DNA of 64,000 bases from assembly GCF_002013915.1 (NCBI RefSeq), contig NZ_MBTF01000007.1, forward strand, positions 62,001 through 126,000, in the 5' to 3' direction. Within the stretch, counting starts at the first letter, position 1. Each line of letters starts with the position of its first letter. The DNA comes from Mucilaginibacter pedocola. Its GTDB lineage: Bacteria > Bacteroidota > Bacteroidia > Sphingobacteriales > Sphingobacteriaceae. A program made the translations under genes and the position numbers. Positions 16,617-24,625 of the stretch are shown piece by piece. The notes beneath the pieces are model-generated. The model ran no database searches. It saw nothing but the letters and a program-made list of their open reading frames with translations, and was not told the origin of the DNA.

Positions 16617-17660
16617 ATGTCTCAGTTTTCAGGAAAAATATCCGGCGGAGGGTTCGATGAACTTATCTTGCCGCGCCTGGGTTTTGACAGGCCGAACGTC
16701 ACCCAGGGGCCTGCATTTGGCGTTGATGTATCCGTTGTGGATATCGGCAGCGGTATGGGCCTGGCGATGACAAGTGACCCGCTGTCCTTGATCCCTTCAT
16801 TAGGTTTAGCCGAATCGGCCTGGCTATCGGTACATCTTATGGCAAATGATATGGCTACCACGGGGCATTCACCGATGTATGCCCAAATGGTCCTCAATTT
16901 ACCTACCACCTTGACGAGCCGGGATCTCACCACCTATTGGGAATATGTCCATCGCTATTGCAAAACGATAGGGGTGGCCATTACCGGCGGCCATACCGGA
17001 AGTATCGAAGGGCAAAACTCTACGATCGCCGGTGGGGGCACGATGCTGCTTACCGCGCCGCTGAACGAAATTTTGATCAGCAGCAGTGCAAAGCTGGGTG
17101 ATGTAGTCATTGTCACTAAAGAATGTGCGTTGTCGGCAGCCGCGATCCTCGCCCTGAGTTTTCCGCGAACAGTCAACGATCGTTTAGGTAAAGAAGCCTA
17201 TGATCAATGCAGCGAACTGTTTTACCAAACCTCGTCACTGCCCGATGGAATTACCGCGGCAGCGACCGGCGAGGCCAGCGCCATGCACGATGTAACAGAA
17301 GGTGGTGTCCTTGGCGCAGTTTACGAAATGGCTGTTGCATCAGGCTTGGGTGTCAGCATTTATAACGAATCCTTGCCTGTTGGCCATGCTCAGCAGCAGG
17401 TGGCCGGTTTGTTCGGTATCGATCAAAGATCTTGCATCGGTGCCGGTTCAATGGTCATTGCGGCCAAAAGAGGCGGCGAGGGCAAAGTATTGAACGCCCT
17501 CTCTGCCAAAAACATCAAAGCCACCGTGATCGGTGAATTCACGGAAAAAGCGGCCGGACGATCACTGATAACTGCCGGGCAAAAAGAGGAATTGCCTTAT
17601 TATGAAAAAGATCCATACTGGGCAGCCTTTTTCCGGGCCTTAAAATTGGGATGGAAATGA
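16617..17660 (+). CDS. AIR-synthase/HypE-like ATP-binding protein
   Basis: 347 residues from ATG 16617 (11 bases after the upstream stop; ATG 16587 is an overlapping alternative). Starts 'SGKISGGGFDELILPRLG', continues 'GPAFGVDVSVVD', 'TSDPL', 'HLMANDMATTGHSP' and 'ITGGHTGSIEGQ', and in the C-terminal domain 'MHDVTEGGVLGAVYEMA'. These are PurM/HypE/ThiL-superfamily motifs, closest in feel to HypE-like AIR-synthase-related proteins rather than to ThiL. The superfamily binds ATP and activates an amide or phosphorylates a substrate. The thiamine-regulated context suggests a step on a thiamine precursor or analogue; the reaction is not known. Confidence 0.8.
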   Translation: MSQFSGKISGGGFDELILPRLGFDRPNVTQGPAFGVDVSVVDIGSGMGLAMTSDPLSLIPSLGLAESAWLSVHLMANDMATTGHSPMYAQMVLNLPTTLTSRDLTTYWEYVHRYCKTIGVAITGGHTGSIEGQNSTIAGGGTMLLTAPLNEILISSSAKLGDVVIVTKECALSAAAILALSFPRTVNDRLGKEAYDQCSELFYQTSSLPDGITAAATGEASAMHDVTEGGVLGAVYEMAVASGLGVSIYNESLPVGHAQQQVAGLFGIDQRSCIGAGSMVIAAKRGGEGKVLNALSAKNIKATVIGEFTEKAAGRSLITAGQKEELPYYEKDPYWAAFFRALKLGWK

Positions 17661-18304
17661 AAACGAACCTAAAAATTACCGGCGGGGTATACCTGGTGAT
17701 CGATCCGTCAATGGACAGGGACTTATTGCTGTCAAGGTTGGGCAAGGCATTGAAAGCCGGCGTGAACGCCGTGCAGTTGTGGGGTAACTGGCCACCCGGG
17801 GCTGACAAGCGATCCTGCATAAGTGCAATTGCCAACCTTTGCCGGGCTTATGGCGTTCCTTTACTGATCGATAATGACTGGGAGTTATTGATCGGCCTAC
17901 CGGACCTCGATGGGGTGCATTTTGACCAGATCCCTTCAAATTTAAACGATATCAAAAAGATCGTTGGGAGGCCTTTTGCAACCGGCATCACTTGTTCAGG
18001 CGATTTAGAGGTGGTGAGGTGGGCCGCCGCGAATGGAATGGATTATATTTCTTTTTGTGCTATGTTTCCTTCACCATCCGCAGGGAGCTGTGATATCGTG
18101 ACGCCCTCAACGGTAAAAGAAGCCCGGGAGGTCACCACTTTGCCCTTATTCGTTTCGGGTGGCATGACACCTGAAAATATCCTTTCACTTCGCCTGCTAA
18201 CGCCTTTTGACGGGGTAGCTGTCATATCCGGCGTTATGAGCCATGCTGACCCATACGGGAAAGTTAAACTTTACCAGGACGCTTTAAACACGATGATCCA
18301 ATAA
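17651..18304 (+). CDS. Divergent ThiE-like (thiamine phosphate synthase) protein
   Basis: About 215-217 residues; ATG at 17651 or at 17657 (ATGA overlap with the upstream stop). TIM-barrel ThiE pattern: 'GVNAVQLWGNW' where ThiE has VQLR.K, 'GVPLLIDNDWELL' where ThiE has the NDR loop, 'LDGVHFDQ' (ThiE: GVHLGQ), 'DYISFCAMFPS' and 'LPLFVSGGMTPENI'. Several signature residues for HMP-pyrophosphate and thiazole-phosphate binding differ, so it may act on another substrate pair. Coupled to the AIR-synthase-like gene. Confidence 0.8.
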   Translation: MEMKTNLKITGGVYLVIDPSMDRDLLLSRLGKALKAGVNAVQLWGNWPPGADKRSCISAIANLCRAYGVPLLIDNDWELLIGLPDLDGVHFDQIPSNLNDIKKIVGRPFATGITCSGDLEVVRWAAANGMDYISFCAMFPSPSAGSCDIVTPSTVKEAREVTTLPLFVSGGMTPENILSLRLLTPFDGVAVISGVMSHADPYGKVKLYQDALNTMIQ

Positions 18305-18306
18305 TT

Positions 18307-18567
18307 ATGAAACTAAAAACGATAGAAAAACTTTGCTGTCCGTTCGACAAGCAGGAATTACAATTACAGATCCTTGCCCAGGACCTTGAACAAAATGTTA
18401 TGGAAGGCATACTAAGCTGTGTTACCTGCCAGCGCAAATACCCGATCGTTTATGGCGTGCCTATCATGGCTCCGGATGAGTACCGCCAGCTCAGCCTTGA
18501 ACAACCGGTTATCGAGCGCTGGCAACTGGAGTATCAGATCGACCCTCTAAAGTTACTACCGGAATAA
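18307..18567 (+). CDS. Trm112-like zinc-ribbon protein
   Basis: 86 residues: 'LCCPFDKQELQL' near residue 9 and 'LSCVTCQRKYPIVYGVPIM' near residues 36-54, the two Cys pairs and the YPI.xGVPxM closing of the Trm112/UPF0434 family. Such proteins bind zinc and activate class I methyltransferases. It starts two bases after the ThiE-like stop. The operon also encodes a class I methyltransferase, so a pair is plausible. Confidence 0.85.
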   Translation: MKLKTIEKLCCPFDKQELQLQILAQDLEQNVMEGILSCVTCQRKYPIVYGVPIMAPDEYRQLSLEQPVIERWQLEYQIDPLKLLPE

Positions 18568-18644
18568 AGTTCCATCGCCAAATACATCAATGAGTTCAAT
18601 CGAAACAGTTCACAGGTTACTAAACAAAATGTTGATCTAAACCC

Positions 18645-19025
18645 ACTGTAATGTATCATACACTTCCTGCGCTGCATTTAACACGCTCACCGCCAAAGCA
18701 TCCAGCTTCTCCACCGTTTGTTCGTCCACTTCAAAGCTGCTCATATACCGCGAATGGCTGTAGGCCGACCGTAGTGTTTCAAAAAGCTGCGCGCCTTCCG
18801 TAGTTTCCAGTGCAATACCTCATTTTACCTGGTTGGTAAACAGCAGCGAGATACGCAGCATCCTAATTGGGTTATACACGCTTATTTTTATAGCCTAACA
18901 AGGCCCTGATGAGGGCGATGAAAAATACTTTCTATAGCCTGGTTAAAATTGAAGGCCGCTATGCTGTGATTTTTGAGTTTCTCGTAACAACGAGTGCCGC
19001 GCAGGGTATCCTGCCGCAAGTACCA
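18645..19025 (-). pseudogene. Fragment of the HEPN gene (3' part)
   Basis: Plus-strand bases match 21533-21910, the C-terminal HEPN coding region ('GTATCATACAC.TCCTGCGCT', 'ATACCGCGAATGGCTGTA'). Stops and indels break the frame. With the fragment at 15500 it flanks the riboswitch operon. Both fragments have the orientation of the full gene, but their order is not that of one interrupted gene, so at least two old copies are implied. Confidence 0.85.
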
Positions 19026-19083
19026 TTTCTTAATGTTGCGTTGCTTTTATTGGCTCCTTAGCTTTAAAACAGAATATTCATTT

Positions 19084-21303
19084 TTATTCTTGATCGGTAG
19101 CCTCACCAAACCTTTCTGTTTCAAATGTAATATTCATGGTGCATCCTTGTTCATTGCTGAACTCCAGCCTTGCGCCTAATTGCTTGCACAAACCGCGAAT
19201 CAGGTTAAGCCCCATGCTGTCGGCTTGTTTAAGATCCAGGCTTGCCGGAAAGCCGGGCCCATTATCTGCTATCGTCAATTGATTACTGTCATTTTCGATT
19301 TTGACCAGGGTAATGTATATCGTGCCTGTTTCATCTGCTTTGTAGGCGTATTTGATCGCATTGGTCACGGCCTCATTCAGGATGAGGCCAAGCGGAACAG
19401 CTTGTGCTACATCCAGGCTGATCGGTTCCACATATTTTTCAAAAACGATACGGTTCTCTATTCCACAGCTATCTGCTAAAAAACGGGTCATTTCATCGAT
19501 ATATTCAGGCATGCTGATCAGGTCCAGGCTTTCTGACTGATATAATTTTTGATGGATAAGAGCAATGGCATGCATCCGGTTTTCGCTATTCTGAATAGCG
19601 GCAAGGGCCTGGTCGTTATTTATGTAGGCTGATTGCCTTTGCAAAAGCCCCGTCACTACCTGTAAATTATTTTTAACACGGTGATGTATCTCCTTAACCA
19701 GCCATTCTTTTTCAACAACCAGTTTTTTAAGTAATGTATTGTTATGATCTATGGCCTGGGCATTTTTTTTATTCACGCGGTAACTATACCCCAGCATTAA
19801 CATCAGTATCAGCGTAGCGGCGAGGCCTGCTTCAGTGATATTCCGGATCAAATTGGCCTGCCTCACTTTCTCTTCTTGTACCTGCGCATCTTTCTGCAAA
19901 GCTCGGATGTCATTATGTTGCTGCTCGGATTCATATTGGATCTTAATTTCTTGAATTTGCTGATTCTTTTTAATGGTAAATAAAGAATCTTTAAGGCGTG
20001 TATATAACAAATGGTCATTTAGGGCGTCTGAAAAATTGCCCGCTAAGGAATCGACTTTATAGGCATACAGATAATAAGTTATTTTGCCGGCTATAACCTT
20101 CTTTTGAATAACCTTATATTTTTCCAAATTTATGCGGGCGTCCTTCACCTGCTTTGTAGCGATAAAATACCTGATAAGCGCGAGTTGTACCGAGGTGTCA
20201 TCAAGTTTTAACGCCTCGGACAATTCCTGTATTTTTCTACATACCGGCCCTGCCTTATCCAATTGTTTGCCTACGACATAGGCGTTCAAATAAGAAGCCA
20301 TTATCAGCACCCGGTCTCTTTTATCTTTTGTCGGGAATCTTTGGGAATAATAATTTAATTGACGGATGGCATCGGTTGGCTTGTGCATGGAAAGCAATGC
20401 CGATACATCGCCGATAAGAATAGTAACAACGCTGGCGGTATCTTTATACTTTGCCGCAATGTCCAGTGCCTGCTGATAGTAAGGTTCTGCCTGGCTATGG
20501 AGCTTTAAAGCACTATAAGTAAAAGCGATGCGATTGATGATCGTACAAAGCTGCAGGGTTGTATCCTGATTAGCCCTCGCCGTTTTCAAAGCAGATAAGC
20601 CGTACCGCAATCCGGTTTCATAGTCGCCTTTTTGGCTGGATACGAACGCGATGAGGTCATATAATCCCTGCAATGCCGTGTATTTCGTTTCTTTGTACAA
20701 GGCCAACGATTCTTTGAGCGCAGCAAGGGACTGGTCAAATTTATCCAGAAGCTGGTAATAATCACCCAAGATCTTTAAAGCATCTGCAAGGCGGTCCGTG
20801 GAATGCGACTCCCTGAAAAGTGCTATAGCTTTATCATAATAAGCTATTCGTACATGGATATCCTGGCCACCCGTAGCTATATACAGTTCTTCTTTAATTA
20901 ACCAGGCCTCGGCCTCATCCCTTGCCAAATGAGCAGCATGCAATATGCTTATGGCCTGATCGATCAGGGTTTTGCTTTGATCAGGTTGTTGATGTTGCCT
21001 TCGATAACGTGCTATTTCCAATAAACTTAACCCTATTCCTCTGGAATATTTGAGCGACCGGCTTATACGATATGCTTGAAGAGCACATAACAAGGCCGAA
21101 TCTTTTTGACGGTCAAGTTTTCCGGAAGTGAAATTATAATACCGGCCGATCGAAACCAATAGATTAACGCGACTCGTGTCAGCCTGGCTGGCCTTTAGCT
21201 GTACATAGAGGCTATTTACCTCCTTCGGTATACCATGTTGGCCGAAAGCCATAGTGTTGGCAAGGAAACAAAATACAAACGTTAATATTACTAGTTTTGA
21301 CAA
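19084..21303 (-). CDS. TPR-containing sensor histidine kinase (HisKA_2 type)
   Basis: 739 residues. Signal peptide (1-21, ending FGQ), tetratricopeptide-like helical repeats (about 30-400), a membrane helix 'GLAATLILMLMLGYSY' (about 505), the H-box 'VKEIHHRVKNNLQVVTGLLQRQ' (about 545), then the HATPase domain with 'LILNEAVTNAIKYAYK' (N box), 'ADNGPGFP' and 'GLNLIRGLCKQL'. The HHRVKNNLQ box is that of HisKA_2/HWE-like kinases, common as orphans in Bacteroidota. No response regulator is adjacent. Confidence 0.9.
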   Translation of the reverse strand: MSKLVILTFVFCFLANTMAFGQHGIPKEVNSLYVQLKASQADTSRVNLLVSIGRYYNFTSGKLDRQKDSALLCALQAYRISRSLKYSRGIGLSLLEIARYRRQHQQPDQSKTLIDQAISILHAAHLARDEAEAWLIKEELYIATGGQDIHVRIAYYDKAIALFRESHSTDRLADALKILGDYYQLLDKFDQSLAALKESLALYKETKYTALQGLYDLIAFVSSQKGDYETGLRYGLSALKTARANQDTTLQLCTIINRIAFTYSALKLHSQAEPYYQQALDIAAKYKDTASVVTILIGDVSALLSMHKPTDAIRQLNYYSQRFPTKDKRDRVLIMASYLNAYVVGKQLDKAGPVCRKIQELSEALKLDDTSVQLALIRYFIATKQVKDARINLEKYKVIQKKVIAGKITYYLYAYKVDSLAGNFSDALNDHLLYTRLKDSLFTIKKNQQIQEIKIQYESEQQHNDIRALQKDAQVQEEKVRQANLIRNITEAGLAATLILMLMLGYSYRVNKKNAQAIDHNNTLLKKLVVEKEWLVKEIHHRVKNNLQVVTGLLQRQSAYINNDQALAAIQNSENRMHAIALIHQKLYQSESLDLISMPEYIDEMTRFLADSCGIENRIVFEKYVEPISLDVAQAVPLGLILNEAVTNAIKYAYKADETGTIYITLVKIENDSNQLTIADNGPGFPASLDLKQADSMGLNLIRGLCKQLGARLEFSNEQGCTMNITFETERFGEATDQE

Positions 21304-21527
21304 ATTTGAATTGATAAAGTTGTGATCAAAAGGCCTCTGGTATTCATTGAGGTAGCCGGTAGAATAGGCAATTCATAAACCTTGCCATGAATTATGAAAA
21401 CTTGTGTATAAAAGCCTGGCCACAAGATAAATATATTAAAATATATACTGTGATATTTTATCCGTCGTTATTTTGGATAATAACAACCGTATTTCGTTGC
21501 GCACCCCGAAATACAGCTGTTTCCCAC

Positions 21528-22499
21528 CTACTTTAAAGTATCATACACCTCCTGCGCTACACTTAAAACGCTCACCGCCAATTCATCCAACTTTTCCACG
21601 GTTTTTTCATCCACCTCATAGCTGCTTACATACCGCGAATGGCTGTATGCCGAACGCAGCGTCTCAAAGAGCTTCGAGCCTTCAATAGTTTCCAGTTGTA
21701 ATACTTCTTTTATCTGGTTGGTAAATATCATCGAGATGCGCAGCATCCTGGAGAGGTTATGCACGCTTATCTTATAACCGAGTACGGCCCTGATAAGCGC
21801 GATAAAAATACTTTCTACGGCCTGGTTCAAATTGAAGGCGGCAAGGTTGTAATTCTTTAGTTCTTTGTAATAACGCGCACCGCGCAGGAAGTCCTGTGCC
21901 TGTACGTTAAATTTGTTGAAGTCGAGTTGTGCTTTGGCTTTTATTTGTTCTGCAGACAGCGTAGGCAGTTCAGGCATCTCGAAGTCCTCTGCTTGATAAA
22001 CAATTGTTTTTGTGGTCAGTGCATCGATGAAGAAACGCCTTTCGGACTGAAGGGCTTTTTTCAGGCCGGATAGTTTATGGGCAAAGATGAATACGCTGGC
22101 CATGGGTTTTAGTTTATCTTCTATCTTATTGGCTATCTCATGCTCCTGCAGGGCTTCGCCGGACGATACCAATAGCAACAGGTAATAGGTGAAAGGCTCC
22201 CTGTGGGTATGTATATGTACGATCAGTTTTACGGTGGGCATTGCTTTGACGATAAACCTGCTCACTTCTTGCAGGCCCAGGCCTTCTGCCCATGTTTTAG
22301 TTTCGGATTTTACCGGTACTATTTCTACAGTATTTGCTGCCGGTTTTTCCGGGGCGGCTGGTACAGCAACGGGTACGGGCTGAACAGTTTTCACATCTTT
22401 CAGGAATGGTGTACTGCGGTTCCGTTGGCAGATCATCCAGGCGGCGGCATACAGCCTGCGTATATTATCGTATACGCTGATGACGTCTGCAGGGTCCAT
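21528..22499 (-). CDS. HEPN-domain protein, main part
   Basis: 323 residues from the first ATG, but the frame stays open without a start to 22676, where a TAA separates it from the in-frame reading of 22677-23024. The C-terminal third is a HEPN domain ('GARYYKELKNYNLAAFNLNQ', 'VESIFIALIRAVLG', 'SAYSHSRYVSSYEV'). The N-terminal part is a nucleotidyltransferase-like or unknown alpha/beta region with a Pro/Val-rich linker near residue 45. HEPN proteins are often RNases or RNA-binding in toxin-antitoxin or defence; the canonical R-x4-6-H is not clear. Two degraded copies lie at 15500 and 18645. Confidence 0.75.
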   Translation of the reverse strand: MDPADVISVYDNIRRLYAAAWMICQRNRSTPFLKDVKTVQPVPVAVPAAPEKPAANTVEIVPVKSETKTWAEGLGLQEVSRFIVKAMPTVKLIVHIHTHREPFTYYLLLLVSSGEALQEHEIANKIEDKLKPMASVFIFAHKLSGLKKALQSERRFFIDALTTKTIVYQAEDFEMPELPTLSAEQIKAKAQLDFNKFNVQAQDFLRGARYYKELKNYNLAAFNLNQAVESIFIALIRAVLGYKISVHNLSRMLRISMIFTNQIKEVLQLETIEGSKLFETLRSAYSHSRYVSSYEVDEKTVEKLDELAVSVLSVAQEVYDTLK

Positions 22500-22676
22500 G
22501 CGTTCGTGGGTATGGCGGGTGTATAAGGCTTCCTGGAACCATTCGTCTAAATGGTCGCGGTATTGGGGTAGGGAGAAGGCTTTGAATATTTTTTTGACGG
22601 CAAGAAAGGGGTCGAGTAGTTCTGCTGTAGATAGGTTCTTGGGGAAATGCTGCCATGTAGCTTTTTCCTTAACTAA

Positions 22677-23024
22677 TTATTCTTCCAGAATTTTTTCGGG
22701 TTTCCATGCCGATTCATGTTCCAATAACAGCAGGTACATGGCTTCTAAAAGGTTGAGGTTGATCTTGTAGGTATATACCAGATTGCCCGGGCCGAACACC
22801 TTATGGTTGTAATGCTGTTTGCTGATAGCATATTTCCGCCATTGCTTTAATTTGTTCTTGTGCCCCTTGGGCCTGTCTGCATGGAAAAATTCTACAACAA
22901 CACTGAAGGGGTTCTGCACTTCATAGTGGCGCAGGGTTTTAGGGTAATGGTCCCATGGAGCATATTCACCGCAATACATCATAACATTTGAATTATCGCC
23001 GACCGGTATTGAGCGGCAACACAA
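22677..23024 (-). CDS. N-terminal part of the HEPN protein, cut by an in-frame TAA
   Basis: 115 residues ending '...HESAWKPEKILEE' and TAA (22677-22679). The downstream codons continue in the same frame without a stop ('LVKEKATWQHFPKNLSTAELL...') into the HEPN gene, so this is probably the 5' part of one gene of about 500 residues broken by a nonsense codon. The true start may be one of the Met codons near residue 15 ('MMYCGEY'). Alternatives are stop-codon readthrough or two separate genes. Confidence 0.6.
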   Translation of the reverse strand: MCCRSIPVGDNSNVMMYCGEYAPWDHYPKTLRHYEVQNPFSVVVEFFHADRPKGHKNKLKQWRKYAISKQHYNHKVFGPGNLVYTYKINLNLLEAMYLLLLEHESAWKPEKILEE

Positions 23025-23122
23025 AAGAATAGCAGGGGAGTGCCGTACCGAACCACAGCGCTTTGTACTTTACATTATTGCGGTTGTTTTGTACCTTTAC
23101 AGCAGACACCTACATTTGACCT

Positions 23123-23509
23123 ATGGCAGAAGCATTACACATCGGAAGAAAGATCAGCAAAATACGCGAGCTACGCGGAATGAAGCAAGAAGCTTTGGCA
23201 GCGTTACTTGGTGTTAGCCAGCAAGCTATTTCAAAAATTGAACAAAGCGAAGAAGTTGAAGAACTTGCATTAGAGAAAATTGCGGTAGCGTTAGGGGTGA
23301 CCACTGATGCAATTAAAAATTTTAGTGAAGATGCTGTGGTGAATTATTTCAACAATACGTTTCATGGCAGTAACCATGGCCCTTTTTATCACTGTACGTT
23401 TAATCCATTAGATAAGTTGATAGAGATGGTTAACGAGAATAAAAAGCTTTATGAGCAGTTGTTGGCGAGTGAGCGAGAGAAGTTGGAGATACTTAGAAAT
23501 TCGAAGTGA
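23123..23509 (+). CDS. XRE regulator with helical tail, upstream of Hachiman
   Basis: 128 residues: HTH 'IGRKISKIRELRGMKQEALAALLGVSQQAISKIEQSEEV' (8-46) and a C-terminal helix 'LIEMVNENKKLYEQLLASEREKLEIL'. The middle 'NYFNNTFHGSNHGPFYHCTFNPLDKL' is typical of Bacteroidota XRE proteins. It ends in a strong terminator at 23534, so it is not in one transcript with hamAB, but it is the nearest candidate regulator. Confidence 0.85.
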   Translation: MAEALHIGRKISKIRELRGMKQEALAALLGVSQQAISKIEQSEEVEELALEKIAVALGVTTDAIKNFSEDAVVNYFNNTFHGSNHGPFYHCTFNPLDKLIEMVNENKKLYEQLLASEREKLEILRNSK

Positions 23510-23533
23510 TATTTAAGATCGTAAATAGATTGG

Positions 23534-23556
23534 GCCCCGCGAAGCGGGGCTTTTTT
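23534..23556 (+). terminator. Rho-independent terminator
   Basis: GCCCCGC-GAA-GCGGGGC followed by six T. It separates the XRE gene from the Hachiman operon. Confidence 0.9.
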
Positions 23557-23725
23557 GTTACTAGTACTGCTTTATACTATGACCTTTGAGCCGGAGCTAC
23601 TTTATTATTATGTTAATAATAACACTATTTTTCGGTATGACCAACGATTTGGCATTCCTATCTATGATATAAAGTTTTGACCTATATAATGTTATCTTTA
23701 CAAATTATGAATCCTAAATCTTCAT

Positions 23726-24625
23726 ATGAGACAAACATTAATAGATTTAATAAAAGAGACAATCATTTACGAGTATGATTTACCTAACGCAAAGGTCGGG
23801 ACTTTAAAAACAATCTATTCTACTCATAACGATCAATGCTATAGCGCTAAAGATATAAACAACATTGCTAAAATAATTTACAACTCAATTGTGGATTATG
23901 CCTATAATGAGTTTGATATTGCTGGTAAAAATTTAGATGCCCTACATGTCGGGGCGTTAAAAACTAAACTTAAATATAATCCCTCTGCTGATGCCACTAC
24001 CAAAATAAAATATGGCTTTTTTGGCGAGGTATTATTATACAGTATTCTTATAACGCTTTATCATGCCAAGCCCCTGATTGCAAGGGGGTATTTTTATAAC
24101 CCCTTGGAAAAAGCTGAAACGAAAGGTTATGACTCCTACCAACTGGTGGATAATAACGGCAGTATAGAGTTGTGGTTTGGTGAAGTGAAATTTCATGCGA
24201 ATCATACTCAAGGAATTGATAGCGTTATGGATAATATCGAGAAGGCATTATCTGATACTTATTTGGAGACAAATGTTTTAGCATTAAGTAATCATAGAAA
24301 TAATTTGAACATTGCAGGTTCGGTTATAGAAACAATTCTGGATAACTGGGAAGCTAACCCGACCATTAGCATACCTGCTGAAATCAAGAAGTATAACATG
24401 ACCTTGATTTATCCCATCTTAATTTTATATCAGCATGACGGAGGTGACTACAACGCCAATATCAAAAAAATCCCGGATTATATTACCTTGAAACATCCGT
24501 CTAAAACCTTTACGCTTTCGGTTTCCCACAAAGTATTTTTCATACTCCTGCCTTTAGATAAGGTTAAAGAAATCAAACAAAATGTAATTCAATGGATAGA
24601 ATCAAAGAAGCCGCTGATCTTATAG
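23726..24625 (+). CDS. hamA: HamA, Hachiman antiphage nuclease subunit (DUF1837)
   Basis: 299 residues with the DUF1837 core: 'KYGFFGEVLLYSILITLYHAKPLIARGYFYNP', then 'ETKGYDSYQLVD' and 'ELWFGEVKFHANHTQGIDSVMDNIEKAL'. The Asp of GYDSYQ and the E-x-K of GEVKF form a PD-(D/E)xK-like nuclease site. In Hachiman, HamA degrades DNA when released by the HamB helicase. Markedly AT-richer than flanking genes, which supports transfer. The hamB start overlaps its end by 34 bases. Confidence 0.92.
   Translation: MRQTLIDLIKETIIYEYDLPNAKVGTLKTIYSTHNDQCYSAKDINNIAKIIYNSIVDYAYNEFDIAGKNLDALHVGALKTKLKYNPSADATTKIKYGFFGEVLLYSILITLYHAKPLIARGYFYNPLEKAETKGYDSYQLVDNNGSIELWFGEVKFHANHTQGIDSVMDNIEKALSDTYLETNVLALSNHRNNLNIAGSVIETILDNWEANPTISIPAEIKKYNMTLIYPILILYQHDGGDYNANIKKIPDYITLKHPSKTFTLSVSHKVFFILLPLDKVKEIKQNVIQWIESKKPLIL

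Noticed and set aside
23675..23700. Bacteroidota promoter for hamAB
   Set aside because: TTTTG and TATCTTTA are present but only 13 bases apart, too close for the usual -33/-7 spacing.
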